Assembly (NCBI RefSeq): GCF_900107645.1
Contig: NZ_FNQN01000012.1
Coordinates: forward strand, 1-64,000
Direction of reading: 5' to 3'
Source: Desulfuromusa kysingii
Lineage (GTDB): Bacteria; Desulfobacterota; Desulfuromonadia; Desulfuromonadales; Geopsychrobacteraceae
DNA: 64,000 nucleotides
The position numbers and the translations under genes are program-made. The notes under the pieces were generated by a model that saw only the letters and a program-made list of their open reading frames with translations, searched no databases and was not told the origin of the DNA. Position 1 is the first letter of the stretch, and the number at the start of each line of letters is the position of its first letter. Of the stretch, positions 36,163 to 45,750 are shown piece after piece.

Positions 36163-37206
36163 CTATTGAGGTTGTTTCGTGGTTTGTACTGACCAAAGAA
36201 AGATCAAAGCACCAGCAGCCACAAACCCGATTGTTACCCCGATCTCCAAAACTGTCGGAATATAATGGGTGGTCAGTCCTGGGCCGCTATATGCGGAGGG
36301 AAGTTCTGCAAACTGCGCCAGGGCAAAAGCACCAGTGACAAACTCATACTTGGCGGCCAATAACCCGACAAGCGTGGATGTAGCTGCAATTTTCACGACG
36401 GAGGAAGAAGGTTTCCGTTGCGACAGCAGCAAGATTGGCAACACAACACCAAAAGCAAGAAAGACCCAAAAGACTGGGGAAGCAACGGCTTCACTGGCAG
36501 AAGCTTGCATCGCAGGGGTTGATGAATACCACTCGACGATCAGTTTGCCGATCTCCATAATATCGACAATCAAAAGATGTGCGAGCAACATGGTCCGAAC
36601 AAACTCCCGATTACCTTCACCAAAGAGTGCCAGAACGCAAAACCCTAACGCAACCGCAGTGGCAAAGAATAATGGAATCACCAGTGCCGAGTTCCAAACC
36701 GGATGGGCGATCACTGTCCCGAAGTGAAGTGCTTCAAAGATCACAAACAGAGCAGCCAATAACAGAGAGAGCTTACCGAACAAGCGGGTATCAGCTCCGG
36801 CTTGATCTTTTTTAAGCAATAGAAATGAGACGATCAAAAACAGGACATAGCTCCAGACGGCCCATGGCAGGAAAGCCTGAAAATCTGGTCGCAACAAGAC
36901 CATGATCCCTCTGAAGGGGTGGCCAAGATCCATCCCGATAATCGGCAAGGCGGTCACGAGACTGATAATCGACAACAATAGTGCCGGACGGGCAGAAGTC
37001 TTATATCCTTCACGACCAAAAGCATAATACATGTTTGCCACAAATGCGGAACCGGCAGACATAGTGATAAGAAAACCATAGGCCGCAACCCAAAGTCCCC
37101 AGGGGACATAACTGCCGTAACCAACAGAGTTGTCGCCCCAGATTATAATCTTGCCAATGGCAAGAGCTGCTCCTCCAAGAGCTAATAATGCGAGTATTAT
37201 TTTCAT
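36163..37206 (-). CDS. NrfD/PsrC-type integral membrane quinol-oxidising subunit
   Basis: A 347-residue protein with about nine membrane helices and the NrfD family pattern: YGSYVPWGLWVAAYGFLITMSAGSAF near the N-terminus, DLGHPFRG and HFGTVIAHPVWNSALVIPLFF. It should anchor the ferredoxin and molybdoenzyme subunits to the membrane and pass quinol electrons to them. No haem ligands are evident, as expected. It lies between the ferredoxin and catalytic genes (15 and 45 bases), as in psr/ttr-like operons. Confidence 0.9.
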   Translation of the reverse strand: MKIILALLALGGAALAIGKIIIWGDNSVGYGSYVPWGLWVAAYGFLITMSAGSAFVANMYYAFGREGYKTSARPALLLSIISLVTALPIIGMDLGHPFRGIMVLLRPDFQAFLPWAVWSYVLFLIVSFLLLKKDQAGADTRLFGKLSLLLAALFVIFEALHFGTVIAHPVWNSALVIPLFFATAVALGFCVLALFGEGNREFVRTMLLAHLLIVDIMEIGKLIVEWYSSTPAMQASASEAVASPVFWVFLAFGVVLPILLLSQRKPSSSVVKIAATSTLVGLLAAKYEFVTGAFALAQFAELPSAYSGPGLTTHYIPTVLEIGVTIGFVAAGALIFLWSVQTTKQPQ

Positions 37207-37221
37207 AGCAACCCCCTTTAA

Positions 37222-37938
37222 TCAGGTGAGATAGATAACTTTAGGATGCGTTCCCAATTCGCTCTTCAGGACCTCGATATTCCGCCCACGGACAACTCGA
37301 TTAACCAAAGCTTCAGGGTTATTCAGGTCGCCAAAGTAGGTGGCCCGTCCCAGACAGGTCGTGACACACAGTGGCAGCAAACCTTCTTCAATGCGATTGG
37401 TGCAGAAGTGACACTTATGAGCGTTCCCCATCGGTGAAGCCCCTTTGTCTTTACGATTCCAACTCTTGTTGTATTCGTAAGTTTCAGTGGTTTCATAACC
37501 TTGCAGGGCCGGGGTTCCATCGGTGTAGTACTTGCCGAGGTCAGTGGTACGAGCACCATAAGGGCAATTAACGAGACAGGAACGGCAACCAATACATTTT
37601 TTGTAATCGATAACAACGATGCCATCGCTACGCTTGAAAGTTGCATTTACTGGACAGGGTTTAACACAGGGGGGATTATCACACTGCATACACGGACGCG
37701 GGGTGAATTCGCGCGTGACATTGGGGTACTGCCCTATCTCCTTCTCCATGACAGGACGATACACGACCCCTGGCGGCAACTTGTATTCGGCAACACAGGC
37801 AACCGTACAGGCATAACAACCAGAACATTTCTTTTTGTCGATCACCATGCCCCATCGCCGCGCACTTCGTGGGCGCTTCAATGCTTTGGCCAAGTCATCC
37901 AACATTGTGACAACCGGGTCTTCCATCTTTAAATCCAT
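37222..37938 (-). CDS. Four-cluster ferredoxin electron-transfer subunit
   Basis: The 238-residue protein has the cysteine pattern of DmsB/PsrB/TtrB subunits: KKCSGCYACTVACVAEY, RPCMQCDNPPCVKPCPVNA, KKCIGCRSCLVNCPYGA and HKCHFCTNRIEEGLLPLCVTTC, giving four [4Fe-4S] clusters that link the NrfD subunit to the catalytic subunit. I start at ATG 37936-37938, which has a perfect AAGGAGG; the longer open frame would run through the promoter. No signal peptide of its own, so it is probably exported with the Tat-bearing catalytic subunit. First gene of the sigma-54-controlled operon. Confidence 0.92.
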   Translation of the reverse strand: MDLKMEDPVVTMLDDLAKALKRPRSARRWGMVIDKKKCSGCYACTVACVAEYKLPPGVVYRPVMEKEIGQYPNVTREFTPRPCMQCDNPPCVKPCPVNATFKRSDGIVVIDYKKCIGCRSCLVNCPYGARTTDLGKYYTDGTPALQGYETTETYEYNKSWNRKDKGASPMGNAHKCHFCTNRIEEGLLPLCVTTCLGRATYFGDLNNPEALVNRVVRGRNIEVLKSELGTHPKVIYLT

Positions 37939-37986
37939 CTCATCCTCCTTTACGTATGTTGACGCACATGCATCAGCAACTCTATC

Positions 37987-38002
37987 AGCAAGATGCTTGC
38001 CA
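37987..38002 (-). promoter_or_regulatory. Sigma-54 (-24/-12) promoter of the molybdoenzyme operon
   Basis: On the minus strand TGGCAAGCATCTTGCT matches the RpoN consensus TGGCAYR-N4-TTGCW closely, with the invariant GG and GC ten bases apart. It lies 49 bases upstream of the ferredoxin start, with a predicted transcript start near 37975. The gene upstream encodes a sigma-54 activator. Confidence 0.85.
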
Positions 38003-38052
38003 AAAATAAATAGACGGATTAAGAGGGGATTTATCAGGATGAAGAGATCTAA

Positions 38053-38094
38053 CTGTATAGAGAGCATACATTGATCTGTATAGTCACTATACAG
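38053..38094. promoter_or_regulatory. Two upstream activator dyads (UAS)
   Basis: CTGTATAG-TCA-CTATACAG (38076-38094) is a perfect 8-base dyad and CTGTATAG-AGA-GCATACAT (38053-38071) is a degenerate copy. Centres are 23 bases apart and 50-95 bases upstream of the -24 box, the expected place for an NtrC-type activator; the adjacent gene product is the obvious candidate. Confidence 0.75.
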
Positions 38095-38127
38095 TTGGTC
38101 GATTTTCAGGAGAGGAGTGTTGCGCTA

Positions 38128-39510
38128 TTAACAGGAGTATAATTGAATTTTTTTTCTTAAGGTCACCCGGTTGATTCCGAGAAGTTTTGCCGCTTTAACC
38201 TGATTTCCTTGAGAGAGGGCAAGGGCTTTTTTTATTAACGCACATTCAACCTGCGAGACAACCTGTTGAAAAGGTGAGTTCCCCCCGTCCTTGAAGGATT
38301 CATCGATCAGAGCGTCGATTGAACCTGCACCTTTTTGATCAGCAGGAACAGAAACATCCAACTGACAATCATCAACGGTTACGGTTGAAGATCGGGCGAG
38401 GACAATCGCCCGGCGCAGAACATTCTGCAGTTCACGAACGTTTCCCGGCCAACTGTACTCCACCAACTTATCGATCGCTTCCTGAGTAATCCCCTCAATC
38501 GGCGGATCAATTTCTTGTCCATAGCGGGAAATAAAATAATTGACCAAAAGCGGGATATCCTCCTGCCGTTCTCGCAGAGCAGGGATATGAATGGGAAAGA
38601 CTTTAAGCCGATGGTAAAGATCACGACGAAATTCACCTTTTGCCACCATTTTTTCCAGGTCACAATTGGTGGCAGCGATAACCCTGGCGTTAGAATAGAG
38701 GGTATGACTTCCCCCCAACCGTTCAAACGAACCATCTTGCAGAACCCTGAGAACCTTAGCCTGCATCAATACCGGGAGTTCACCAATTTCATCGAGAAAA
38801 ATAGTCCCATCCTGGCATTGCTCGAACCGCCCGACACGTTGCTTCGTTGCACCAGTGAAGGCACCTGACTCATAACCGAAAAGCTCACTTTCGATCAGCG
38901 TATCCGGCAGTGACGCGCAGTTGACGACCATAAAAGGGCCTTTTGCCCGAACACTATGCTGCACAATCGCCCGGGCCACTAATTCTTTGCCGGCACCGGT
39001 TTCACCAAGAATCAGTGCCGGCAGTTCCGTGGGCGCAACCTGGCCGACAAGTTTGCTGACCGCAATAATGGAGCGACTACAGCCAATAATGTGATCTGTT
39101 TTTGACGATATGACCGTTTTCTCACTGGTGTTTTCAACTTTTCCTTTGATGCGTGATAAGTGACAGGCTTTCTGAATAATCTGACGGATTTCTGCATTGT
39201 CAAAAGGCTTGATAATATAATCAAAAGCCCCTTCTTTCATGGCTTGCATTGCGGTTTCGGTGTCGGTATAAGCGGTCATGAGAACAACCTGAATATCCAG
39301 TGCCTTCTGCTTGATAATGCTCAAAGCCGTCAACCCGTCCATAACCGGCATACGGATGTCCATCAGGACAACGTTAGGGGGATCCTGTTCTAAAAGGGTG
39401 AGAGCTTCTTTCCCGTTTTCAGCCTCAGAGATTTCATACTCATCCTCAAAGGTCCGCTTAAAGGCATAACGCACGGTTTTTTCATCGTCGACAATGAGAA
39501 TTTTATTCAT
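38128..39510 (-). CDS. NtrC-family sigma-54-dependent response regulator
   Basis: The 460-residue activator has three parts: a receiver (ILIVDDEKTVR, phospho-acceptor Asp51 in LMDIRMPVMDG, YIIKPFDN), an AAA+ domain with Walker A LGETGAGKELVARA, the sigma-54 contact loop ESGAFTGAT, and DEIGELPVLMQAKVLR, and a Fis-type helix-turn-helix (GNQVKAAKLLGINRVTLRKKI). It is cotranscribed with the kinase (8-base overlap). Its stop is 33 bases from the UAS dyads of the downstream molybdoenzyme operon, which it very likely activates. Confidence 0.93.
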   Translation of the reverse strand: MNKILIVDDEKTVRYAFKRTFEDEYEISEAENGKEALTLLEQDPPNVVLMDIRMPVMDGLTALSIIKQKALDIQVVLMTAYTDTETAMQAMKEGAFDYIIKPFDNAEIRQIIQKACHLSRIKGKVENTSEKTVISSKTDHIIGCSRSIIAVSKLVGQVAPTELPALILGETGAGKELVARAIVQHSVRAKGPFMVVNCASLPDTLIESELFGYESGAFTGATKQRVGRFEQCQDGTIFLDEIGELPVLMQAKVLRVLQDGSFERLGGSHTLYSNARVIAATNCDLEKMVAKGEFRRDLYHRLKVFPIHIPALRERQEDIPLLVNYFISRYGQEIDPPIEGITQEAIDKLVEYSWPGNVRELQNVLRRAIVLARSSTVTVDDCQLDVSVPADQKGAGSIDALIDESFKDGGNSPFQQVVSQVECALIKKALALSQGNQVKAAKLLGINRVTLRKKIQLYSC

Positions 39511-40921
39511 ATGGCAAACTCACGACAACCTTAGTCCCCTGTTGAGGTTTTGAAAAAAATTGAATCTTTCCATTTAAACTTTCAATAACGTTCCAGACAA
39601 CGGCAAGTCCTAACCCCGTACCATTTTGTTTGGTCGTAAAAAAAGGATTGAAAATCTTCGTCATCTGCTCCTCACTCATGCCCACACCAGAATCGCTGAC
39701 TTCAATCCTAATATGTTTGTCATCTCCACTCACGGATAAGGTGATCACCCCACCATCAGGCATCGCCTGCAGGGCATTCAAAACAAGATTAATGATAACC
39801 TGCTTCAAGCCATCGGCATTTGCATCAAGGTTTGCAGATAACTCTTCGATTTCAAGTATAAACTCAACCCCGGATTTCTCAATCTTTTGCTTCGTTAATG
39901 TCACAACATCTTTGATAAGTCTATTGATATCTACACTCTCAATGCGTGGTTCATTCATCCGCGCGTAACCAAGAAATTGACTGACGATTTTATCAATGCG
40001 TTTAATCTCGTCGTTAACAATAACAAGGTCATCCCCTTCAAGGGGTTCATTCTGTTCGTACGCTCTCTGAATCAACATTTTTATCGGGGTCAGCGGATTT
40101 TTGATTTCATGCGCTAAGCCGGCTGAAAATTCCCCCAGAACATAGAGCTTCTCCTTCCGAACGAGTGCCTCCTGGGTCGTCTTAATCGCGACCATTGACT
40201 CTTTCAACTTTTTCGACATGGCGTTGAAAGACAGGGTCAGCTCTCGTATCTCACCAATCCCTAGAATCTCAATGTCCTCCCCCAAGGTTTCTTCCTCAAG
40301 CTGGAGGACCGCATGGTTTAAAACCAGGATGGGTTTAATAATCCGTCGGGCCATCCATAGCCCCGCCAATATTCCGGAAAAGACTATCCCGGCAGTGACG
40401 ACTAAGACTTTCTTCTTAATGTGTTCAAGAGTTTCTATCAAATGCACCGGGGTAATCCCCAGCCGGAGATAACCAATATGGCCTAAATTGGGTGCGATTA
40501 TGGGATAGATCAAATCAAAAGCCCGACCGGAGTTGATGGATTCTGAGGGGTTGATAAAACCGGCTTCAGTCTGGTAGGACGACAATTCAACGGGCAACTT
40601 AACAATCTTGGGAACCTCGTCAGAATGGAGAAGAAAACGCCCTTCAGGGTCGTAAGTTTCAGCATAAACAATAATGCTGTCAGCAGACTTGATGTAAGAT
40701 TCAAACAGGGTATAAACGGTATACAGCTCTTCATAAAGGAGAGGCTCTATCATTTGCCGGGACATAATTTCACCAAGCTGAAAGGCCCTGATTCTGAGAT
40801 AATTTTCTAATGCTTTCTGCTCCTCACTCAGAATGACACTGGCAACCGTTAATGCTGTTGCCAGAATGACCACGGCAATGGAGGCAGATAACCGAAATGC
40901 AATACTATTGATCCACTTCAC
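39503..40921 (-). CDS. Membrane sensor histidine kinase
   Basis: The 472-residue kinase starts at GTG 40919-40921 with a TM helix near residues 10-30, a periplasmic region of about 125 residues, a second TM near 170-190, HAMP, the H box GLAHEIKNPLTPIKML with the phospho-histidine, and the ATPase boxes NLVLNALQAMPDGG, DSGVGMSEEQM and GTGLGLAVVWN. It is the partner of the overlapping NtrC-type regulator. A PhnD-like binding protein gene lies 50 bases upstream; I infer the kinase reads that protein's ligand state. Confidence 0.92.
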   Translation of the reverse strand: MKWINSIAFRLSASIAVVILATALTVASVILSEEQKALENYLRIRAFQLGEIMSRQMIEPLLYEELYTVYTLFESYIKSADSIIVYAETYDPEGRFLLHSDEVPKIVKLPVELSSYQTEAGFINPSESINSGRAFDLIYPIIAPNLGHIGYLRLGITPVHLIETLEHIKKKVLVVTAGIVFSGILAGLWMARRIIKPILVLNHAVLQLEEETLGEDIEILGIGEIRELTLSFNAMSKKLKESMVAIKTTQEALVRKEKLYVLGEFSAGLAHEIKNPLTPIKMLIQRAYEQNEPLEGDDLVIVNDEIKRIDKIVSQFLGYARMNEPRIESVDINRLIKDVVTLTKQKIEKSGVEFILEIEELSANLDANADGLKQVIINLVLNALQAMPDGGVITLSVSGDDKHIRIEVSDSGVGMSEEQMTKIFNPFFTTKQNGTGLGLAVVWNVIESLNGKIQFFSKPQQGTKVVVSLPYE

Positions 40922-40971
40922 AACGTCTAAAATCCTTTATTGCCGAAAGCATCGGAGCAAAACAGCTAAGA

Positions 40972-41853
40972 TCATTCTTCTGTAATCTGTTTCGTCAACA
41001 ACAACGCCGAATGGTACATCGACGGATCGGATAGGGTAAAACCATTATAGTCAAGATCTTTTAAAACCCGTTTACCATCGGGATCGGACTCCATGTTCAA
41101 TAAAATTTTTAATAACGTCAGTTTTTCCTTTTTAGATAGCACCGGTGAAACCACGATGGGTGGCATACCAAAGTACTCAGAAACCTCTATCACCTTGACT
41201 TTATGCGCAATAGATTCCGGAACATTCATCAGCGCTTTATAAATCAAACTATCGACTGCAGCTCCATCGGCAATACCGTTGGCAACAGCAGCAATAGATT
41301 TATCGTGACTGGCAGTATAAAAAGTTTTCTTGAAAAAATCTGCCGTACTGTAACCTGCCGCATTGACCTTTGCGGTCGGATAGAGGCGACCAGTCAGCGA
41401 AAGGGGGTCTGTAAATGCAAACACCCGATCTTGCAATTCTAACAGGCTGGTTGCCGGGTCATCTTGAGAGACAATAATAAACGATTGGTAGCGGGCCTCC
41501 CCGTGAACGATAGGCGCTGCGAGGGCTTCCAGACCAAAAGAATGTCGTCCATCCAGAAATCCTCCCGTACAAGTAAAGGCCATGGAAATATCATTGTTTT
41601 TCAACAGTTCATTTATTTCTGCATAAGTTCTTCGTTGTTTCATAACCACAGGTCTTTGCAGTTTTGTCGCCAGGTAATCCCTGAATTCTGAAAAATGGCT
41701 AAACGTGGTTGCCGGTGAAGCCATCGCCGAAACAGCAAAGACAAATGGTTCTTCACTGTCCTGTGCCAGCGCTGCCCCAGACATTCCAACAAGAGAAACA
41801 ACCAGCAAAAGTAAGACTTGAGACCTTAATAAGAAAAGATTTTTCATCATCAT
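40972..41853 (-). CDS. PhnD-like periplasmic binding protein, probable sensor accessory
   Basis: The 293-residue protein has a Sec signal peptide (LLLLVVSLVGMSGAALA) and a phosphonate/phosphite-type type-2 binding fold (PFVFAVSAMASPATTFSHFSEFRDYLATKLQRPV, then SLTGRLYPTAKVNAAGYSTADFFKKTFYTASHDKSIAAVANGIADGAAVDSL). In Salmonella TtrS a PhnD-like module is fused to the kinase that senses tetrathionate; here it is separate but next to kinase and regulator, with no ABC transporter genes. It therefore probably feeds the two-component system. ATG 41851-41853 has GGAG at 7 bases. Confidence 0.85.
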   Translation of the reverse strand: MMMKNLFLLRSQVLLLLVVSLVGMSGAALAQDSEEPFVFAVSAMASPATTFSHFSEFRDYLATKLQRPVVMKQRRTYAEINELLKNNDISMAFTCTGGFLDGRHSFGLEALAAPIVHGEARYQSFIIVSQDDPATSLLELQDRVFAFTDPLSLTGRLYPTAKVNAAGYSTADFFKKTFYTASHDKSIAAVANGIADGAAVDSLIYKALMNVPESIAHKVKVIEVSEYFGMPPIVVSPVLSKKEKLTLLKILLNMESDPDGKRVLKDLDYNGFTLSDPSMYHSALLLTKQITEE

Positions 41854-42453
41854 GGCAAATCTCCATCAATAAAAACAAATGCGTCACCCCCATCACGCTG
41901 TCCCGACATATTTATCCCCTCAGACAAACAACGCATGCAGAATCCGGACCAGAAATAGAAGAGTGGAGTTCTCCACCTTTAAACAGAAAAAGGCACTGTA
42001 GAACAGTACCCCTCATCTCCTCACATGACTGCTCGGATCGAAGCGTTATTCTGGATAAATAGCGTTGCAAACTAAATAACCTATCACACTTTAAACGATC
42101 TTCGAAATATCAGCAACTTGCATATGGAAAGTTGATTATCACTGTCCCGTTCTGGAGAGAAAAAATCGGTTAAAGCAGGTTAGCGTTAGCCCGTTCCCCG
42201 GACATATAGCTCCGATTGTCTGCCTTAATCACGATGTTTTGACAAAGACAAAAGGATCTTGGATACTGCAGAGACAATTCACGACATGGAGACGGAATCA
42301 TGTTTTTCAGGAAAATTTTTCAGCTTGCATGATTTTTTCACATTTCTACCCTATTCTCTCCTTATCCATGCGCTATTATTTTACTACTCGATAATCCATC
42401 GAAGGATGTTTCATTTGCCAACCACTATGAATAATGAATCCAGGTCTTTGCCA
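41854..42453. other. Divergent spacer between sensor and export operons
   Basis: About 600 bases with no convincing gene; the last 195 bases are open in frame with tolC but lack ribosome sites. It contains a small dyad GTGGAG-TT-CTCCAC near 41963 and should hold both divergent promoters, none of which I can place with confidence. Confidence 0.4.
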
Positions 42454-43785
42454 ATGTATCTTCGAACTTTTTCCGCAGCTCTTTTTACTTTATTCTTTTT
42501 GGTCCTTACGAGCCCAGGACAATGCGTAACTCAAGCTGAGCCAGTTCTTGCCCTTAAACAGGCCGTGCGCATCGCATTGAAACACAACCCCAGCCTGGCT
42601 CAGCAAGCTAATAGCGTAGAAATCAACAAAATTTCTGTTTCCCAACAACAGTCCAATTTTTATCCAGACTTGGATGCCACATTATCTGGACAGGATTCGG
42701 CCCAAAATGATTTTTCTCTCTCTACACAATTGACTTCGACACTGAATCTGTTCAACGGCTTTGCCGACAGTGCCGCGTTGAAAAACGCAGAGTTGGAATT
42801 GGATGCGGTGCAGGAAAGCTTGACCCGTGAACAACAATCGTTGGTCTTTGAGACCTTTTCCAATTTTGTGCAGGTTCTCACCAGTCAAGCCTTGATCCAG
42901 GTTAAAGAGAAAAATCTGGAAGAGAACCGTAAACTTCTGGAGCAGATTGAAACCTTTCATCAGGCTGGGCGGCTACCCCTAAGCGACCTCTATCAGCAGC
43001 AGGCAGAAACCAAACAGGCACAGCTGGAGTTGATGGAAGCGCAGCAGAGCCTCAGTGATAATAAATTACTGCTGATGCAGACCATGGGGATGAATCCGAT
43101 GAGCGCTTATCGGGTCGCTGAACCAGATTTTGATAGTTGGTCAGTGGTCCTGACAGATGCAGAGATCGCAAGTCTGAGGGTCATGGCATTGGACGAACGA
43201 GCGGATCTTAAAGCGCAACAGTACCAGATTGAAGCCGCTGGACAGCAGGTTCTTCAGGCCAAGGCCGGACAGTTACCAAAGCTTGATCTCTTTGCCAAGT
43301 TGAGCTCAGGCTACAGCAGTTTGGATGATGAAACATTCTCAGAACAACTACGGGATGACAGCCTCGATGCAACCATTGGTATGTCATTGACGATTCCTAT
43401 CTTCGACCGTCATCTGACCCGCAATGAAATGGCCAAGGCCAAAATAGCGCAACGAAATGAGCAGTTAACCCTCAAGCAAAAAAAGCTCCAAGTTGGCCTC
43501 GAAATAGAACAGGCGATCCAAGAGTATCGCACCACGCAGCAACAGGTTGATGTTGTCCAGAGCAAACTGATCTCAGCGCGTCAATCGCTGCAATCCTATG
43601 AAGAGCGTTACCGAGTGGGAGCGTCAACCCTGGTGGAACTCACCCAGGCACGAACTGAATACGTTACCGCGGTATTTGACCAGATAGAGGTCAAATATAA
43701 CTTGATCACTCAAGAGGTCGCTCTTGCTTACTATCTTGGAAACATGAAACCGCTCTTTGCTGCTTTTGAATTGGAGAACAGTTAG
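42454..43785 (+). CDS. TolC-family outer membrane efflux protein
   Basis: About 443 residues from ATG 42454, which gives a signal peptide (MYLRTFSAALFTLFFLVLTS). The mature part has two outer-membrane-efflux repeats: VLALKQAVRIALKHNPSLAQQ and the coiled-coil rich halves, second repeat LDERADLKAQQYQIEAAGQQVLQAKAGQLPKL, ending ERYRVGASTLVELTQARTEYV. It forms the trimeric exit duct for the MacAB-type pump encoded downstream. The open frame begins at 42259; the upstream part looks non-coding, so the start is uncertain. Confidence 0.88.
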   Translation: MYLRTFSAALFTLFFLVLTSPGQCVTQAEPVLALKQAVRIALKHNPSLAQQANSVEINKISVSQQQSNFYPDLDATLSGQDSAQNDFSLSTQLTSTLNLFNGFADSAALKNAELELDAVQESLTREQQSLVFETFSNFVQVLTSQALIQVKEKNLEENRKLLEQIETFHQAGRLPLSDLYQQQAETKQAQLELMEAQQSLSDNKLLLMQTMGMNPMSAYRVAEPDFDSWSVVLTDAEIASLRVMALDERADLKAQQYQIEAAGQQVLQAKAGQLPKLDLFAKLSSGYSSLDDETFSEQLRDDSLDATIGMSLTIPIFDRHLTRNEMAKAKIAQRNEQLTLKQKKLQVGLEIEQAIQEYRTTQQQVDVVQSKLISARQSLQSYEERYRVGASTLVELTQARTEYVTAVFDQIEVKYNLITQEVALAYYLGNMKPLFAAFELENS

Positions 43786-43786
43786 A

Positions 43787-44998
43787 ATGACCGCACAACG
43801 AAAACCCTCAAGGGTTGTCAAATCCACTATCGTGCTCATCGGGGTTTTATCCCTGACCATTTTTGCTTGGTGGGCTTGGACGCACCAGGAAGCAGCAAGG
43901 ACACAACCAGCCTTCAAGTTCACCCAGGTGAGCCGTGGCAAGCTTGAGGTCCTGGTGACCAGCACTGGCACCCTGGCTGCCGTGGAAACAGTAGAAATAG
44001 GGACTCAGGCTTCGGGGACCATCGAGAAACTGCTGGTCGACTATAATGACCAGGTCAAAAAAGGTCAGGTGCTGGCGCTTCTGGATCAAGCATCGTTCAT
44101 CGCTTCAGTCAATAAAGCCAAGGCAGACGTCCTTAAAGCCCAGGCAGAATTAAAACAGGCAGAGGACGAGTTGCATCGCAACGCCCCGCTCTTTGATAAG
44201 GGTTACATCTCAGAACAGGAATTTCTCCCCATAACAACGGCAGTCGATACTACAAAAGCCTCTCTGCAATCAGCCAAAGCCAGCCTGGAGCAAGCCCAGA
44301 TCAATTTAGACCATACGGTGATCCGCTCCCCTATCGACGGTACAGTTATTGACCGTAGCGTCGATGCCGGACAAACGGTGGCAGCCAGCTTGAGTACCCC
44401 GACCCTGTTTTTGATTGCCGAAGATTTGTCGCGCATGCAGATTGAGACTCAAGTCGACGAAACCGATATCGGTCAGATCCGCCAAGGGCAAGCGGTACGC
44501 TTTACGGTCCAAAGTTATTTTGACCAGGACTTTACCGGCAGCGTTCGTCAAATCAGGTTACAACCGGAAACCGTCGATAACGTCGTCACCTACACGGTGA
44601 TCGTCGATGCAGATAACGCATCAGGCCAACTGATGCCAGGGATGACAGCAACCGTCGACTTTGTTGTCTACCAGTCTGAAAACGCGCTGTTGGTTCCGGT
44701 CGCTGCGCTCAACTTCACCCCCGACCCAAAACGCAAGAGCAACGACGGCAGCCAGATTTTTATCCATCAGGACGATGGGCCATTACGACCCATCCGGGTC
44801 ACAGCAAAAGAAAGCGACGGACTGTTGACCGAAATCGTCGCGGACGAACTGGATGCCGGGATGCAGGTTGCCATCGGGATGAAACCGGCAGGGGAAGAGT
44901 CTGAAAAAGAGGGATTCTCTCTGTTCAACTTTATGCGTCAGGGACAGAGAGGGCGAAGCAGCCCAGGGCAAGGATCCGGTGGAGGACCACGTCCATGA
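43787..44998 (+). CDS. MacA-like periplasmic adaptor (membrane fusion protein)
   Basis: The 403-residue adaptor begins one base past the tolC stop (ATG 43787) with a membrane anchor (STIVLIGVLSLTIFAWWAW). HlyD-type motifs follow: lipoyl half GTLAAVETVEIGTQASGTIEKLLVDYNDQVKKGQVLALLD, a long coiled-coil hairpin at about 105-185, second lipoyl half VIRSPIDGTVIDRSVDAGQTV, then the beta-barrel. The C-terminus is glycine/arginine-rich. Partner of the MacB ATPase and permease. Confidence 0.92.
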   Translation: MTAQRKPSRVVKSTIVLIGVLSLTIFAWWAWTHQEAARTQPAFKFTQVSRGKLEVLVTSTGTLAAVETVEIGTQASGTIEKLLVDYNDQVKKGQVLALLDQASFIASVNKAKADVLKAQAELKQAEDELHRNAPLFDKGYISEQEFLPITTAVDTTKASLQSAKASLEQAQINLDHTVIRSPIDGTVIDRSVDAGQTVAASLSTPTLFLIAEDLSRMQIETQVDETDIGQIRQGQAVRFTVQSYFDQDFTGSVRQIRLQPETVDNVVTYTVIVDADNASGQLMPGMTATVDFVVYQSENALLVPVAALNFTPDPKRKSNDGSQIFIHQDDGPLRPIRVTAKESDGLLTEIVADELDAGMQVAIGMKPAGEESEKEGFSLFNFMRQGQRGRSSPGQGSGGGPRP

Positions 44999-45750
44999 GC
45001 GCAGCGCAGATCAGACTCAGTCATATCTGCAAGTTTTTTTCCTTGGGGGAGGTTGAAGTCAGGGCACTGGATGACCTCTCGCTGGAGATCGACCGGGGCG
45101 AGTTCGTCGCCATCATGGGCAGCTCAGGCAGCGGCAAATCGACGATGATGAATATCCTCGGTTGTCTCGACACCCCGACCAGCGGCGGCTATCACTTCGA
45201 TGGTATAGCGGTGGAGACTCTGAATCGGAGGCAGCTGGCGGACCTGCGCAATACCAAGATCGGTTTTGTTTTTCAAGGCTTCAACCTGTTACCACGCACT
45301 ACAGCGTTAGAGAATGTCGGACTGCCATTGCTCTACGATCGGCACCGTGCGGTCGCCGATCCTCAAGCGCGCTCCATCGAAGCGTTGCAGCGTGTCGGTC
45401 TGGGTGATCGCCTTGACCATGAACCCAACCAGCTCTCTGGTGGACAGCAGCAGCGCGTCGCGATTGCCCGTGCGCTGGTCACTGACCCACCGATTATCCT
45501 GGCTGATGAACCGACAGGAAATCTCGACAGTCACACGACCCTGGAAGTTATGGCCTTGTTTCAAGAATTGAACCGGGAGGGCTTAACCCTAGTGGTGGTC
45601 ACCCATGAAACAGAGGTCGCCGAATATGCTGGACGTCTGATCGAACTGCGCGACGGGATGCTGTTGCGCGATGAAGTCAACCCGCAACCGCGCGATGCAC
45701 AGGCTGATCTGCTAGAGCTGCAAACGGAGAAGTCTGATGCGCTGGCATAA
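44995..45750 (+). CDS. MacB-type ABC transporter ATP-binding protein
   Basis: The 251-residue ATPase overlaps the adaptor by 4 bases (ATGA). Walker [18 protein letters not shown] loop [19 protein letters not shown], signature [15 protein letters not shown] and Walker [15 protein letters not shown] are those of the LolD/MacB group. In E. coli the ATPase and permease are fused in MacB; here they are separate genes. Export of a peptide, lipopeptide or toxic compound through TolC is likely. Confidence 0.94.
   Translation: MSAAQIRLSHICKFFSLGEVEVRALDDLSLEIDRGEFVAIMGSSGSGKSTMMNILGCLDTPTSGGYHFDGIAVETLNRRQLADLRNTKIGFVFQGFNLLPRTTALENVGLPLLYDRHRAVADPQARSIEALQRVGLGDRLDHEPNQLSGGQQQRVAIARALVTDPPIILADEPTGNLDSHTTLEVMALFQELNREGLTLVVVTHETEVAEYAGRLIELRDGMLLRDEVNPQPRDAQADLLELQTEKSDALA

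Noticed and set aside
37939-38067. N-terminal extension of the ferredoxin subunit
   Set aside because: The open frame would read through the sigma-54 promoter and has no ribosome site, while ATG 37938 has a perfect one.
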